DNA of 64,000 nt from DATAPD01 sp036265385 (GCA_036265385.1 DATAPD010000028.1:26182-90181), one strand, 5' to 3'; counted from the first letter of the stretch, positions 44,703 to 52,911 are shown. A program made the numbers and translations. Notes: generated by a model from the sequence alone, not told the origin.

Positions 44703-45132
44703 GAGTCTCGAATTACCCCGAATTCGTGAGGATTCACGCCAACCAGTGTTAATACCGGGTGATGGATGTAAAAAGCCGGAACAACGCCCCCCAGCATTGT
44801 CCGGCTCTTTTTAATGCGTCAGGGTGGATTGCCCTAGCTGAGTGTTGCGGGCCGGATGCTAACACTTTTCCCAGTGTAAAAATGTTGAAAGCCGAAAAAT
44901 TTTGGCGCATAAATGTCGGCGACACAACGACCATGAAAGTGACCCCGGCTTCAAAGGCCGTCCCCCCCACGCAGTAAAAGGGGGCTGCCGGGGTTTGTCA
45001 CGATTGAAGTCTCAAACAAACATCGTAAGCGTAATTGTCGGTCATCCATGTTTCTGCTTCCTCGTCTACCGGTGCATACCGATGGAGCGTGAGTTGATGT
45101 GTGTTGAGAATACGATGATAGGAGGAACGAAT
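44703..45132. other. gene-free stretch with a terminator and a strong stem
   Basis: Contains the hairpin terminator at 44770-44812 and, 130 bp before the next gene, a long stem: CCCCGGC (44943-44949) with GCCGGGG (44987-44993), extended by GTGA/TCAC, and an inner CCCCC/GGGGG stem with loop cacgcagtaaaa. No T run follows, so this may be a structured leader of the WGxxGxxG gene. No coding frame is convincing. Confidence 0.5.
44770..44812. terminator. rho-independent terminator
   Basis: Stem GCCGGAACAA/TTGTCCGGC with A-run before and TCTTTTT after, so it can act on both strands. No gene lies directly upstream on the plus strand. Confidence 0.65.
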
Positions 45133-45402
45133 ATGAGAGCGATTTCTGGCGTATCAGCGATCTTGGTCTTGTCAGCGGCATTGTGTCTCGCTCAATCAAA
45201 CGAGACGCCCGCGAACCCTAACAACAGCCAACAAAACGCCGCATCCGCGGGAACGAGCTTCGACGCTCAGCGGAACGGCCACAATTGGGGTTGGATCGGA
45301 TTACTGGGATTAGCAGGGCTTGGTGGATTGGCCGGGCGGAAGCGAAATTTGTCGAAGTCAGGGGACCGGGCAGCTCACAATGAGGTTCGGCGTGCCGCCT
45401 AA
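45133..45402 (+). CDS. WGxxGxxG-type C-terminal sorting-domain protein
   Basis: An 89-residue secreted protein: signal peptide (SGVSAILVLSAALCLAQS), an Asn/Gln/Ser-rich spacer, then WGWIGLLGLAGLGGLAG followed by RKR. The WGxxG motif, short membrane span and basic end are those of CTERM-like sorting signals. GGAGGA lies about eight bases before the ATG. No sorting enzyme is visible in the window. Confidence 0.8.
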   Translation: MRAISGVSAILVLSAALCLAQSNETPANPNNSQQNAASAGTSFDAQRNGHNWGWIGLLGLAGLGGLAGRKRNLSKSGDRAAHNEVRRAA

Positions 45403-45457
45403 AAGGTCTGATAGCAGAACAGGCAGCACTCATGGAATGACAGAAGCTGTATTGGAT

Positions 45458-45694
45458 TTACAACGGCTGATACGTGTAAGGATCACCTGAGCACACAAAA
45501 TCTGGCTCCCAGTAGGAATGTTCAGTTCCACACGCAGGACAGGTAAGCACGAGTGGCCATTTCGCAAGCTTCAGGGCAGCGCCCTGAAATTCAGTCATGA
45601 ACTCGCCTATGTAGAGAAAGTGGCTGCAGTGCGAACCGACGCACAACACGCCATAATGACGACTATCCAGCATTTGTGTTGAGGCCAGTTTCAT
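45458..45694 (-). CDS. small zinc-ribbon-like protein
   Basis: A 78-residue protein with two possible metal pairs, VLCVGSHCSHF and LTCPACGTEH, and a short aromatic tail (SYWEPDFVCSG). This looks like a zinc ribbon. No family recognised. The start is uncertain; the first Met gives the full length. Confidence 0.5.
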   Translation of the reverse strand: MKLASTQMLDSRHYGVLCVGSHCSHFLYIGEFMTEFQGAALKLAKWPLVLTCPACGTEHSYWEPDFVCSGDPYTYQPL

Positions 45695-45977
45695 CGGGTA
45701 AGCCAGTTGGCAATCATCTCATCATTCCGAAAACGTTTGACAAGCAATTTACGGCGGATTTGAAAAATGTTAGTGGTTCCATAGGTAAACTCGAATCAGG
45801 GCCAACAATATCGGAAAATTCCCCCCGTCCAGGCATCCTACTCACCTTCTACTCTGCCAACCTTTGTTGTATGTAGGTATCGAGCGAACACTGGAGAACG
45901 ACCCTTGACAACACCCGAAGAGCTTTCCGTCCCGAGACACGTTATTGGCCACCGCATCGTGGGACCTTGGATAAGAG

Positions 45978-46337
45978 TCAGCGATCTTGCTTTACGGTTT
46001 TTATCGACCGTTCCAGAACTCTTGTGATCGCTTCTGGAGTTACGTCGATCAACTCTCGATCAATGCGAACCATTCGCCGTCTGTTCCAGTCACCTTTCAA
46101 TCTTTGATACAGCCAGCTTGAAACATGGCTCGGGGACACTGCTGAGTCGGAAGACCACCTAAGTTCGAGGAGAACCAGGGAAGGTTCGACACTGCGTAAA
46201 CTCCGCTTCTCCGTGGGCATGCGACTGACCTGGATCTTTGCTCCGCCCGGTATATTTTCGGCGACTCCGGATGAGATGAAACGCGAATCAAACAATCTGG
46301 GCAGATCGTTCAATGAGCACTCGATGATGATTGCCAT
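45978..46337 (-). CDS. hypothetical protein
   Basis: A 119-residue polar protein starting MAIIIECSLNDLPRLFDSRF. Central LVLLELRWSSDSAVSPSHVSS and a basic C-terminal helix (TRVLERSIKTVKQD). The frame is open further upstream to 46421, but the ATG at 46337 gives a natural N-terminus. No membrane segment or family recognised. Confidence 0.45.
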   Translation of the reverse strand: MAIIIECSLNDLPRLFDSRFISSGVAENIPGGAKIQVSRMPTEKRSLRSVEPSLVLLELRWSSDSAVSPSHVSSWLYQRLKGDWNRRRMVRIDRELIDVTPEAITRVLERSIKTVKQDR

Positions 46338-46433
46338 GAAGGGTTCAACTTGGGGAGAAAAAAGGGCCGGAACCGTGCCCGGCCATCCCCTTACACAATG
46401 ATGTCTCCGGAGAGGAGACACCTAAGAATAGCA

Positions 46434-46473
46434 CAAAAAATCGCCCCTCAATCCGAAGGGTTGAGAGGCGATT
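46434..46473 (-). terminator. strong minus-strand terminator
   Basis: Stem AATCGCCCCTCAA/TTGAGAGGCGATT followed, on the minus strand, by TTTTTTG. It should end a leftward transcript, but only a truncated frame (46529) lies upstream of it. Confidence 0.7.
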
Positions 46474-46528
46474 ATTGACGGTTGTCCGCAGGAGAATATA
46501 AATCACGGAAAATGAACAACCCGTCTGC

Positions 46529-46679
46529 TCACTGGCAACCGTACCGGAATAGGTATTTCATCTCTATCGGGTAATTGGCGTAAATGTGCTTGCGTTTGAC
46601 TCGATTTTTAGGCCGCTTTGTAGCCTTTGGAACATTCCAGGTTGCCCGTATGTACTGTCTGCTCTCCCACCGTTCCGTA
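46529..46679 (-). pseudogene. possible truncated small basic gene
   Basis: A minus-strand frame with WNVPKATKRPKNRVKRKHIY and MKYLFRYGCQ at its end, followed 55 bp later by a strong terminator in the same direction. Its 5' part would run into the duplicated receptor fragment at 46680 with no start codon in between, so it may be a gene cut by that duplication. Evidence is thin. Confidence 0.2.
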
Positions 46680-46844
46680 GGAGAAGATAATCTCTTCAAA
46701 GGTGAGAAGTACAAGTGGAGTGTTCGTTTCATGGCGATCAATATCACCGATGAAATCACCCTTTAGAATTTGCTATCCACCTTCAGCGGAACCCACTTCG
46801 TCACCCCGAAGAGTTACACCGCTGAGCTGGGATTCCATTTTTAA
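46680..46844 (+). pseudogene. duplicated 3' end of the TonB receptor gene
   Basis: These 165 bp align without gaps to 44195-44359, the last 55 codons of the receptor including its stop. A premature TAG at 46764 and scattered changes show decay; the residues DNLFKGEKYKWSVRF and SYTAELGFHF are preserved. The similarity goes on through about 50 bp of 3' flank to the palindromic repeat. There is no start or 5' part. Confidence 0.9.
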
Positions 46845-47147
46845 CATCGGCCATTTTCGCGACACGATGTCGATGAACTCAATGCGTCCCTTCTGCGGGT
46901 GAATTGATTTACTCAAGCGATTACAGTGATTAACTGCAACCGAGTGTTTCGTGTGAAACGGTGATGTTACGCCAATTGGGTACGGATCAGCATGTTGGAA
47001 CTCGCCGCCATAGATGCGCAAACCTTTTCACTCGGGCCGGCCCGAACCCAAATTGCCGCCCATTCAAACCTGTGATTAAATACGCGGCACGCGGAAGTTT
47101 CTGGCCCTCCGTTGTTCTCCACTAGCAAAAAAACCAGGAGGTAACGT
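46845..47147. other. gene-free stretch with duplicated flank and repeat copy 3
   Basis: The first 50 bp copy the 3' flank of the TonB receptor gene. A degenerate palindromic repeat (46903-46975) follows, then 170 bp that should hold the promoter of the protease-like gene. Its ribosome site AGGAGG is at about 47136. Confidence 0.5.
46903..46975. repeat. palindromic repeat, copy 3 (both arms, degenerate)
   Basis: Left arm CAAGCGATTACAGTGATTAAC, hidden right arm ACGGTGATGTTACGCCAA. Follows the duplicated receptor fragment exactly as copy 2 follows the intact gene. Confidence 0.6.
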
Positions 47148-48278
47148 ATGTCGGTTCGCAGCTCGCGAATGCGCATCTCTTTAGCACTGGCAACACTGAT
47201 CGTTGTTGCTTTCGGATTAGTGATCGCAGATAACGGTCCCAACCATCAGGTTCGCACGCAGTCTTTCGGCAGCTCAGGTGGAAACATCAATGACATCAGC
47301 AAAGCGTTTTGCTGCTCGGGGACTCTCGGTTCGCTCGTAAAAGATTCGTCGAGCGTGCAGTACATCCTCAGCAACAATCACGTGCTCGCCCGTATGGATC
47401 AAGCGGCATCGGGTGAAGATATCTCTCAGCCAGGTCTCATCGACAACAACTGCAGACCGGGCGCGATCGTCGGCGACTTCAGCGTTGCGCCGCACTTAGG
47501 GACGAACGTGGATGCAGCATTGGCTGCTCTGCGATCCGGCATGATGGATTCCACAGGAGCTATCTTGGACGTCGGCGTACCAAATTCCACTCCTGCGGCT
47601 GCCACTGTGAACGCGACAGTGGCGAAGAGCGGGAGAACGACAGGACTGACTTGCGGTCCAGTTCAATCCACGAACACGAGCGTCAAGGTTCAGTACCAGC
47701 AGGGGTGCAACCAAGGAAAGAAGTTTACGATCACCTACACGAACCAGGTCGTGGTGGGCGGCAGCTTTAGTGCTGGGGGAGATTCGGGTTCATTGATTGT
47801 AACGCAGAGCGCAGCACATCCGACGGCGTTATTGTTTGCAGGCAGTAGCAGCACGACAATAGGTAATCCAATCTCTGAGGTGCTGACACAGGTGAGTTCG
47901 AGCCTAAATAAAACAGTAAGTTTCGTGGGAAGTTCGAGTCGCACTGCAAATGTGACGTGTCCAGCAGCGGGCGGAGCCGCACCACGCAGCCGACCGTCGC
48001 AGTTCGGTTTGGATCGTGCTGCTGCAGCGCAAAGAGCGCATGTGGAAAGACTAATGGCTGATCCAGCAGTTTTGGCTGTAGGTGTGGGCGCAAGCGAGAA
48101 GAATCCCAGCCAAGCTGTGGTGAACATCTATCTCGAAACGGGACGTGCGCATGGCCCTATTCCTTCCGAGATCGACGGAGTCAAAACACAGGTCATCCGG
48201 ACGGATCTGATACGCGCATATGGCTGGAATGAAAAGAATCGCGCTTCGGGAAATTCTTGCTCTGCGAAAGCCGACTAA
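47148..48278 (+). CDS. exported trypsin-like serine protease (Nal1-like)
   Basis: The 376 residues begin with a signal peptide (MRISLALATLIVVAFGLVIA). A chymotrypsin-fold triad can be proposed: His in SNNHVLA (about 82), Asp in GTNVDAALA (about 123) and Ser in SAGGDSGSLIV (about 213). Paired cysteines (CCSGT, CRPGA, LTCGP, GCNQG) fit an extracytoplasmic protein. A C-terminal domain (about 285-365) includes AVGVGASEKNPSQAVVNIYLE. AGGAGG precedes the ATG and a strong terminator follows. Confidence 0.75.
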   Translation: MSVRSSRMRISLALATLIVVAFGLVIADNGPNHQVRTQSFGSSGGNINDISKAFCCSGTLGSLVKDSSSVQYILSNNHVLARMDQAASGEDISQPGLIDNNCRPGAIVGDFSVAPHLGTNVDAALAALRSGMMDSTGAILDVGVPNSTPAAATVNATVAKSGRTTGLTCGPVQSTNTSVKVQYQQGCNQGKKFTITYTNQVVVGGSFSAGGDSGSLIVTQSAAHPTALLFAGSSSTTIGNPISEVLTQVSSSLNKTVSFVGSSSRTANVTCPAAGGAAPRSRPSQFGLDRAAAAQRAHVERLMADPAVLAVGVGASEKNPSQAVVNIYLETGRAHGPIPSEIDGVKTQVIRTDLIRAYGWNEKNRASGNSCSAKAD

Positions 48279-48303
48279 TTCGGCCAAAATGTAGTCTGAG
48301 AGA

Positions 48304-48330
48304 GGGTTGGATGCTTCCAACCCTTTTTTC
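48304..48330 (+). terminator. rho-independent terminator of the protease gene
   Basis: Stem GGGTTGGA/TCCAACCC with loop of four and TTTTTT run, 25 bp after the stop codon. Confidence 0.9.
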
Positions 48331-48418
48331 ATTTGGGCTAATCCTGGGCAGCTTGACACGCCTCTAAGCTCATCGTCTTCGTTCTCGCGTGTTCCACAAC
48401 GCTTTCAGGCTGATCGAG

Positions 48419-48451
48419 GTTGGCATAATCAGGCGATCACGCTTATTGATT
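48419..48451. repeat. palindromic repeat, left arm only
   Basis: GTTGGCATAATCAGGCGATC then ACGCTTATTGATT. Aligns over 33 bases with the left arm of the full copies. A right arm occurs only at 48893, beyond a small gene, so gene 48579-48875 lies between the two arms. Confidence 0.6.
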
Positions 48452-48578
48452 TCCGCTGGCGTCTTTGCACCATTTCAGTTGCAGTGTAGAATGCTCCACC
48501 AGTAATCGGGTGCAATGGCGAGCATTCGAGACCTCCCCCAGCGCAGACCTGCGCTACCCACTAACGGAGTACAAACCT

Positions 48579-48875
48579 ATGGAGAAAACGATTGCTCGGT
48601 GGAGCTACTGGCTAGGCGTCACATGTGTCGTCGTAGCTACGGCGTGGAAGGCTGGGAACGCGTTCGCGTTGTGGCGGGCGCTGCCGCCAACACCAGCCGA
48701 CATCTCATATTGGTCGTTTTACAACGCCAGTCTCATGTTCTTTGCTACGAGTATTGCTTCGGCATGTCGTGTCTGGCTCAAGTCGTTTAACAGAGAAGTT
48801 GGGATTAGGAAACGGCCAACGATAGAGTCTTCCGATGGCACTGAACTAAAGGCACCCTCTTCTATTGCGGCTTGA
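48579..48875 (+). CDS. small membrane protein
   Basis: A 98-residue protein with two hydrophobic segments (YWLGVTCVVVATAWKAGNAF and FYNASLMFFATSIASACRVW) and a polar tail. Start ATG with GGAG about nine bases upstream. No family recognised. It lies between a left and a right repeat arm. Confidence 0.55.
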   Translation: MEKTIARWSYWLGVTCVVVATAWKAGNAFALWRALPPTPADISYWSFYNASLMFFATSIASACRVWLKSFNREVGIRKRPTIESSDGTELKAPSSIAA

Positions 48876-48892
48876 GTGAGTTTCGGTATTCG

Positions 48893-48924
48893 CCTCAATG
48901 AGTGTAATGGCGATATATCGCCAA
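48893..48924. repeat. palindromic repeat, right arm only
   Basis: CTCAATGAGTGTAATGGCGA then TATATCGCCAA. The mini-hairpin GGCGATATATCGCC is a perfect palindrome here. Lies 18 bp after the small membrane gene. Confidence 0.75.
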
Positions 48925-48945
48925 AATTAGCAGCGGACTCAGCTG

Positions 48946-49539
48946 TTATTGGTCGCCAACCTTAGTTCCTTGAACTGTTAGCACTCTCTTTCCCGGAACG
49001 CCAACCTCTCTTATGTCCCCGGTTTGAGTAAACGACGTGTCAGTGATCCTAGACCAAACCTCGTGCCACAGCATTTTCTTTTCGCCTTGCGGGAATCGCA
49101 GATCAATTACGAGCTGTTTCCCGTCCCACTTCAATGAGCTGTTGTAATAGGAATCCACGTTGCAGGTTGTAGCTCCCGAGTTGTTACATAGCATCCCATG
49201 TAAGCTGTTCGTGCTCTTGTCCCACCAATGAAGTGCGAAGAGAAAAATCTCCCCAAATGGTGCCTGTACATGTTCTTCTTCCATCAAGGTGAACCCGCCT
49301 GGGCCGGTTCGCCACACTTCTTCGCCTTTCCCTACACCGCCGTCACTGGACATGCCGCCCGGCTCAAATTTGTAGGTTGTGGACCATCTACCCACAAAAG
49401 CCCTCTCCAGACTCTGCATTTCAGGTGCGGGAGTTGGACGTTTTTCGGCGCTTTGCTTGGTCTGGCCAAAGCATGTCAGACACACAGCGGATGCAACAAA
49501 GCCGAGCAAGAATGAGCGGGCTCGAAAGATTAAATCCAT
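48946..49539 (-). CDS. exported protein, DUF1579-like
   Basis: A 197-residue secreted protein with a signal peptide (RSFLLGFVASAVCLTCFGQT). The lipocalin-like domain has FVGRWSTTYKFEPGG, EVWRTGPGGFTLMEEEHVQA and HEVWSRITDTSFTQTGDI, which resembles DUF1579-type proteins. Function unknown. The preceding minus-strand region carries a repeat right arm at 49593. Confidence 0.65.
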   Translation of the reverse strand: MDLIFRARSFLLGFVASAVCLTCFGQTKQSAEKRPTPAPEMQSLERAFVGRWSTTYKFEPGGMSSDGGVGKGEEVWRTGPGGFTLMEEEHVQAPFGEIFLFALHWWDKSTNSLHGMLCNNSGATTCNVDSYYNSSLKWDGKQLVIDLRFPQGEKKMLWHEVWSRITDTSFTQTGDIREVGVPGKRVLTVQGTKVGDQ

Positions 49540-49592
49540 GGAATTCCTCCGTTGAGTGTGGTTGTTGCGACATTGTAGGCACTGCAGTCACG

Positions 49593-49623
49593 GTTTCAAT
49601 GAGTGATATGGGCGATGTTTCAA
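49593..49623. repeat. palindromic repeat, right arm (degenerate)
   Basis: TTTCAATGAGTGATATGGGC then GATGTTTCAAC. A possible decayed left arm precedes it at 49561. Confidence 0.5.
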
Positions 49624-49629
49624 CAGAGT

Positions 49630-49881
49630 TCATTCTGGCGCAACGCGAACACCCTTCAGTCCTCGTTTTTTGATAGCTACTTGCACTACGCCAGTTCGCT
49701 TTGCCTCGACCGCTAGTTGCGCGAGTTCGCCTGAGCCCCGGCGGATCGGCCTTTCGGCAGCAGCATCGTTTGCTGAATAGTGCTGAACACAACCGGAAGG
49801 ATTTTTGCCCAGGCAGCTGCGTAGCAGCCGCGTAGACGAGGCCAGAATCTGCTCCAAATAGATCAGCTTTGCCCGTGTCAT
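49630..49881 (-). CDS. hypothetical small protein
   Basis: An 83-residue basic protein (MTRAKLIYLEQILASSTRLL at the start). A longer frame from 49911 would begin inside a repeat arm, so I use the second Met. No family recognised and no cysteines beyond two. Coding status is uncertain. Confidence 0.35.
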   Translation of the reverse strand: MTRAKLIYLEQILASSTRLLRSCLGKNPSGCVQHYSANDAAAERPIRRGSGELAQLAVEAKRTGVVQVAIKKRGLKGVRVAPE

Positions 49882-49897
49882 GCGGAGAGCCTCGAAG

Positions 49898-49928
49898 ACA
49901 ATGAGTGTCATAGCGATGTTACGTAATC
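49898..49928. repeat. palindromic repeat, right arm (degenerate)
   Basis: ACAATGAGTGTCATAGCGAT then GTTACGTAAT. Aligns with the right arms but has lost the closing CGCC. Confidence 0.5.
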
Positions 49929-50001
49929 GTTAGCTATCGCATCACAGTGGCAGAGTAGAATCCGCCCGATGGCATTCCACAGCGGACGGGATGCGAAGGA
50001 G

Positions 50002-50421
50002 TCACGGTCGCAGATTACTAAGCCAGTCGCGCCCGCAGCGGCGACACTGTAGGGCTTGCGGAGTTCTCGCCAAAGCCCCGCAGCGCGGGCAATCGTTCAA
50101 GACAATTTTGTCTCGATCGTCAGCCTGGATTCTCTTTGCCCTGCGCTGCAGGAACGCATCTAAGCCGCCGCTTGTCAGTCGCAGCACCTCCCGGTCGTTC
50201 GATAGTCGGGAGTAACGCCGCGCAAAATAGGACTTTACGTCGTCAGGAACAACGTTGCCTTTGGCCTCCTCCCACGCGATACCGTCTTTTAGGCGTTGTT
50301 CTGCTTGGTTGAGAGGCATTGCGGAAAGTAAATGCTCATGCGCTCGCTGCTCCGTCTCATTCATCAGATTGCTTAAGAAACGAATTACGTAGCTTTCGAG
50401 TTCATCCATGGAGATCGTCAC
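50002..50421 (-). CDS. hypothetical protein with C-terminal zinc ribbon
   Basis: A 139-residue protein: a helical N-terminal part (DELESYVIRFLSNLMNETEQ) and a C-terminal zinc ribbon with NDCPRCGALARTPQALQCRR followed by CGRDW. Start ATG, in TCCATGG context. Probably nucleic-acid or protein binding; family not recognised. Right repeat arms lie on both sides (49898 and 50453). Confidence 0.6.
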   Translation of the reverse strand: MTISMDELESYVIRFLSNLMNETEQRAHEHLLSAMPLNQAEQRLKDGIAWEEAKGNVVPDDVKSYFARRYSRLSNDREVLRLTSGGLDAFLQRRAKRIQADDRDKIVLNDCPRCGALARTPQALQCRRCGRDWLSNLRP

Positions 50422-50452
50422 TCTTCGCTTGTCGCCGATTCATTTCGGACAG

Positions 50453-50485
50453 GGTCAATGAGTGTACCGGCCATATTATGCCGAG
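50453..50485. repeat. palindromic repeat, right arm only
   Basis: GGTCAATGAGTGTACCGGCC then ATATTATGCCGA. The mini-hairpin has changed to GGCCATATTATGCC, which still partly pairs. Confidence 0.55.
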
Positions 50486-50517
50486 CATGGTGCTATGATC
50501 CCGTACTACCCACCCAA

Positions 50518-51351
50518 ATGAGTTTGATCGTGTACGTAAGAGTTTGTGTGCTTTTACTTGTCTTTACGGCACAGCTTCTGTGCGCACAGTCGCGTCAACT
50601 GCCGCCGCCTGGCAATATGAAAGTCCTCGGCCTGATCGGTGGGACTTCGTGGTATTCCACCGTGGAGTATTACGGCTATTTAAACCGAAGCATCAATGAG
50701 GCATACGGGAACAACACGAATCCCCCCTTGATTCTGTACAACATGAATCAGCAAAAAATTCATGACCTTCAAGCGGCAAATGATTGGGACGGCATTGCGG
50801 CGATGTACACGCAAGCGGCTAAGCGGCTCCGTGCAAGTGGTGCTGAGGGAATCGTGTTTTGCGCTAACACTCCGCACAAAGTCTATGCCCAGGTCGCACG
50901 AAACGTAGACATACCTGTTCTCCACATTGCTGATGCAACAGGAGTTGCCATCCAAAAAGCAGGCCTCAAGAAAGTTGCAATTATCGGAACGCTATATACG
51001 ATGCAGGACGGATTTATCGATGACTGGTTGAAGGAGCACTACGGGATTGACACGATTGTACCCAGTTCTGCAGAGAGCCAGCGCGAGCTACACCGCATTA
51101 TTCAACAGGAACTGCAAAGGGGTATATTCAAGCCCGCAAGCAAAAGCTACATACTTCAGCAGATTGAACAATTACGAAAGCGCGGTGCCCAGGGCATCGT
51201 TTTAGCGTGCACAGAATTCCCCCTGATCATCCGGCAAGAAGACGTGAACATCCCCGTATTCGACACCACCTTACTGCACTCACAAATGGCTGTGGACTGG
51301 ATTTTGGGCAAATCTGGAATGGCGCGTGTGCGTCGCCCCGTGATGAAGTAG
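50518..51351 (+). CDS. exported aspartate/glutamate racemase
   Basis: A 277-residue PLP-independent racemase. After a signal peptide (VYVRVCVLLLVFTAQLLCAQ) come the family features GLIGGTSWYSTVEYY, FCANTPHKVY with the first catalytic Cys (NT following), and LACTEFPLII with the second Cys. Both active-site cysteines are present, so it should be active. A periplasmic Asp/Glu racemase is unusual, as homologues are mostly cytosolic. I use the ATG at 50518 because the earlier open frame (50458) starts in a repeat. Confidence 0.85.
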   Translation: MSLIVYVRVCVLLLVFTAQLLCAQSRQLPPPGNMKVLGLIGGTSWYSTVEYYGYLNRSINEAYGNNTNPPLILYNMNQQKIHDLQAANDWDGIAAMYTQAAKRLRASGAEGIVFCANTPHKVYAQVARNVDIPVLHIADATGVAIQKAGLKKVAIIGTLYTMQDGFIDDWLKEHYGIDTIVPSSAESQRELHRIIQQELQRGIFKPASKSYILQQIEQLRKRGAQGIVLACTEFPLIIRQEDVNIPVFDTTLLHSQMAVDWILGKSGMARVRRPVMK

Positions 51352-51383
51352 TTGTTGAAATCAGGTGTTATCACTCAAAACAC
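51351..51383. repeat. palindromic repeat, left arm bounding duplicated unit (copy A)
   Basis: GTTGTTGAAATCAGGTGTTA then TCACTCAAAACAC. It directly adjoins the racemase stop and opens a 401-bp unit that is repeated at 58716. Confidence 0.7.
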
Positions 51384-51389
51384 AGCGAT

Positions 51390-51670
51390 TTACTCCCAAG
51401 GAAGCAACTTATCTTCAGGATACTTCTTTTCAAAATTCTGCCATTGCCACAGAGCTGCTAGATACCCGCCGACAAGAAAGATGGGGAGCATCAAGAGAGA
51501 TGGAATCGCACTTTCCCTAAGCGAGTGCGAGGAATCAGACAAGGCGATTCCGAGGAGCACTACCGACCCCAACACGAGGCTGCCACCATTCCACGTCGCA
51601 CGAATCGGGCGTTGCCTCTTGCCTTTGCTTCCAGCCACTGCCTTCGTTCGATCTGGGAGGAACTCAACAT
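51390..51670 (-). pseudogene. frameshifted copy of the small membrane protein at 58758
   Basis: The minus-strand product of the open frame (51390-51779) has the membrane part LVLGSVVLLGIALSDSSHSL and MLPIFLVGGYLAALWQW. The homologous start is the ATG at 51670 (MLSSSQIERRQWLEAKA), but it is out of frame with the membrane part because one C is missing at about 51583 (GCTGCCACC against GCTGCCCACC at 58941). The upstream frame that stays open has an unrelated N-terminus, so the gene is probably inactive or makes an altered protein. Confidence 0.75.
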
Positions 51671-51718
51671 GCGAAAGAAAGTATCGTCGCTGTTCCCTAA
51701 AAGACAAGCAGTCAGTTA

Positions 51719-51806
51719 GTTGACGTAAACAGGCGTTATCACTCATTGACCCCAGATGGGAGCCGATTGGGCAGGTCAATGAGGGTAATGGCGCTTTTTC
51801 ACCACT
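51719..51806. repeat. palindromic repeat, full copy (both arms)
   Basis: Left arm (51719-51751) ends GGCGTTATCACTCATTGACC; right arm (51774-51806) starts GGTCAATGAGGGTAATGGCG. The arms are 33 nt each and complementary with few mismatches near the loop. The best-preserved left arm in the window. Confidence 0.85.
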
Positions 51807-51813
51807 GATGGAT

Positions 51814-52791
51814 CTATTTGCTTGGTCGCTTGACTGTCACCGAATCTCCGATCGTTATGGACATCAGATCCTCTCCAGCTTCAAGAGGGCCTGAGTATAT
51901 CGATCGTGTACGGGCGATGATCTCCTCGATCGAAACTTCAGGAATGTCGTCTCGTCGTGGCCGTGTGTAATGTGTGTACACAGCTAATCGAGGCTTGATT
52001 CTTGCGAAGTCCCGGGCTGCATCCTCCGGACTGGAATGGTGCGTTGCGAGCATTTGCCGCACTCCCGCGTCCTTATCCAAGAGTTCGGGGCGGGCGACTC
52101 CTACCTCATGGATGACGACATCTGCACCCTGTGCATACTTTATGAAGTTCTCGTTTGAAGCCATGTCTCCGGAAATCACAACCGCGTGTCCTCGGTAGTC
52201 AACTCGAAAACCGAACGCGTCTTTAAGATTGGCGTGCTTTACTTTAAACGCGGTAACCCGCACGCCATTCTGATCATAGACAATCCCTTCCTCGATGTCC
52301 TTCGCCGCGATTGCCACTTGCTGTGGTGAGAAATTGGGGATGAACTCGCGACGATTTTCGATGTCAGATCGATACGCCTTTTCTAGGTAAGACATCATTT
52401 CGTTCGTGCCTTTTGGTCCATACACAACAAAGGGCGCGTTTCGACGTCCATAAGGCAATGGTGCGAAACCTGTTAACCAAAGGTCCGGGATTCCCACGGT
52501 ATGGTCGGAGTGCAAGTGCGATATGAAGAGTTTCACTGTTCCAAGCGGGATTTTGAGTTGCCAGAGCCGAATCGTAGCACCGCGACCACAGTCAAAGAGC
52601 AATTTCTCGTTGCCCGCTTCCACAAGCGTACTCGGCCCAAAACGGTCGGGCAGGGGATTCGGGGTGGAGGTGCCAAGCAGCGTTACCTTGAACTCGGAAG
52701 CCGCCGGACTTTCTGCAATCGCGCCATTGGTAGTAGCCAGCAGCACACTGATCGCCGCCACGATGCACCGGTAACCTATCGACTTTTGCAT
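51814..52791 (-). CDS. exported metallo-beta-lactamase-fold hydrolase (RNase Z/arylsulfatase-like)
   Basis: A 325-residue protein with a signal peptide (SIGYRCIVAAISVLLATTNG). The zinc site HLHSDHTVG (about 92-97) is intact; further ligands are in ISGDMASNENF and HEVG, then HHSS and YTHYTRP near the end. The lay-out (LLGTSTPNPLPDRFGPSTLV) resembles exported RNase Z/AtsA-type hydrolases. Substrate unknown. Flanked by full repeat copies on both sides. Confidence 0.85.
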   Translation of the reverse strand: MQKSIGYRCIVAAISVLLATTNGAIAESPAASEFKVTLLGTSTPNPLPDRFGPSTLVEAGNEKLLFDCGRGATIRLWQLKIPLGTVKLFISHLHSDHTVGIPDLWLTGFAPLPYGRRNAPFVVYGPKGTNEMMSYLEKAYRSDIENRREFIPNFSPQQVAIAAKDIEEGIVYDQNGVRVTAFKVKHANLKDAFGFRVDYRGHAVVISGDMASNENFIKYAQGADVVIHEVGVARPELLDKDAGVRQMLATHHSSPEDAARDFARIKPRLAVYTHYTRPRRDDIPEVSIEEIIARTRSIYSGPLEAGEDLMSITIGDSVTVKRPSK

Positions 52792-52911
52792 TTGGAACTC
52801 TCCTCAGCGAGTGCAACTTCCAATGAGAGACGACAATATAATTTCAAGCAAGCGGTAAATCCCGGTGACACCTCGCAACACCCAAGAAGCCACACGCACA
52901 TCTATCGGTCA

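Noticed and set aside
44536..44814. Plus-strand frame of 92 codons after the TonB receptor gene
   Set aside because: The opposite strand codes a better small membrane protein (44532-44702), and the frame runs into a terminator.
46967..47242. Minus-strand frame of 91 codons
   Set aside because: It overlaps the start and signal peptide of the protease-like gene and the repeat; no features of its own.
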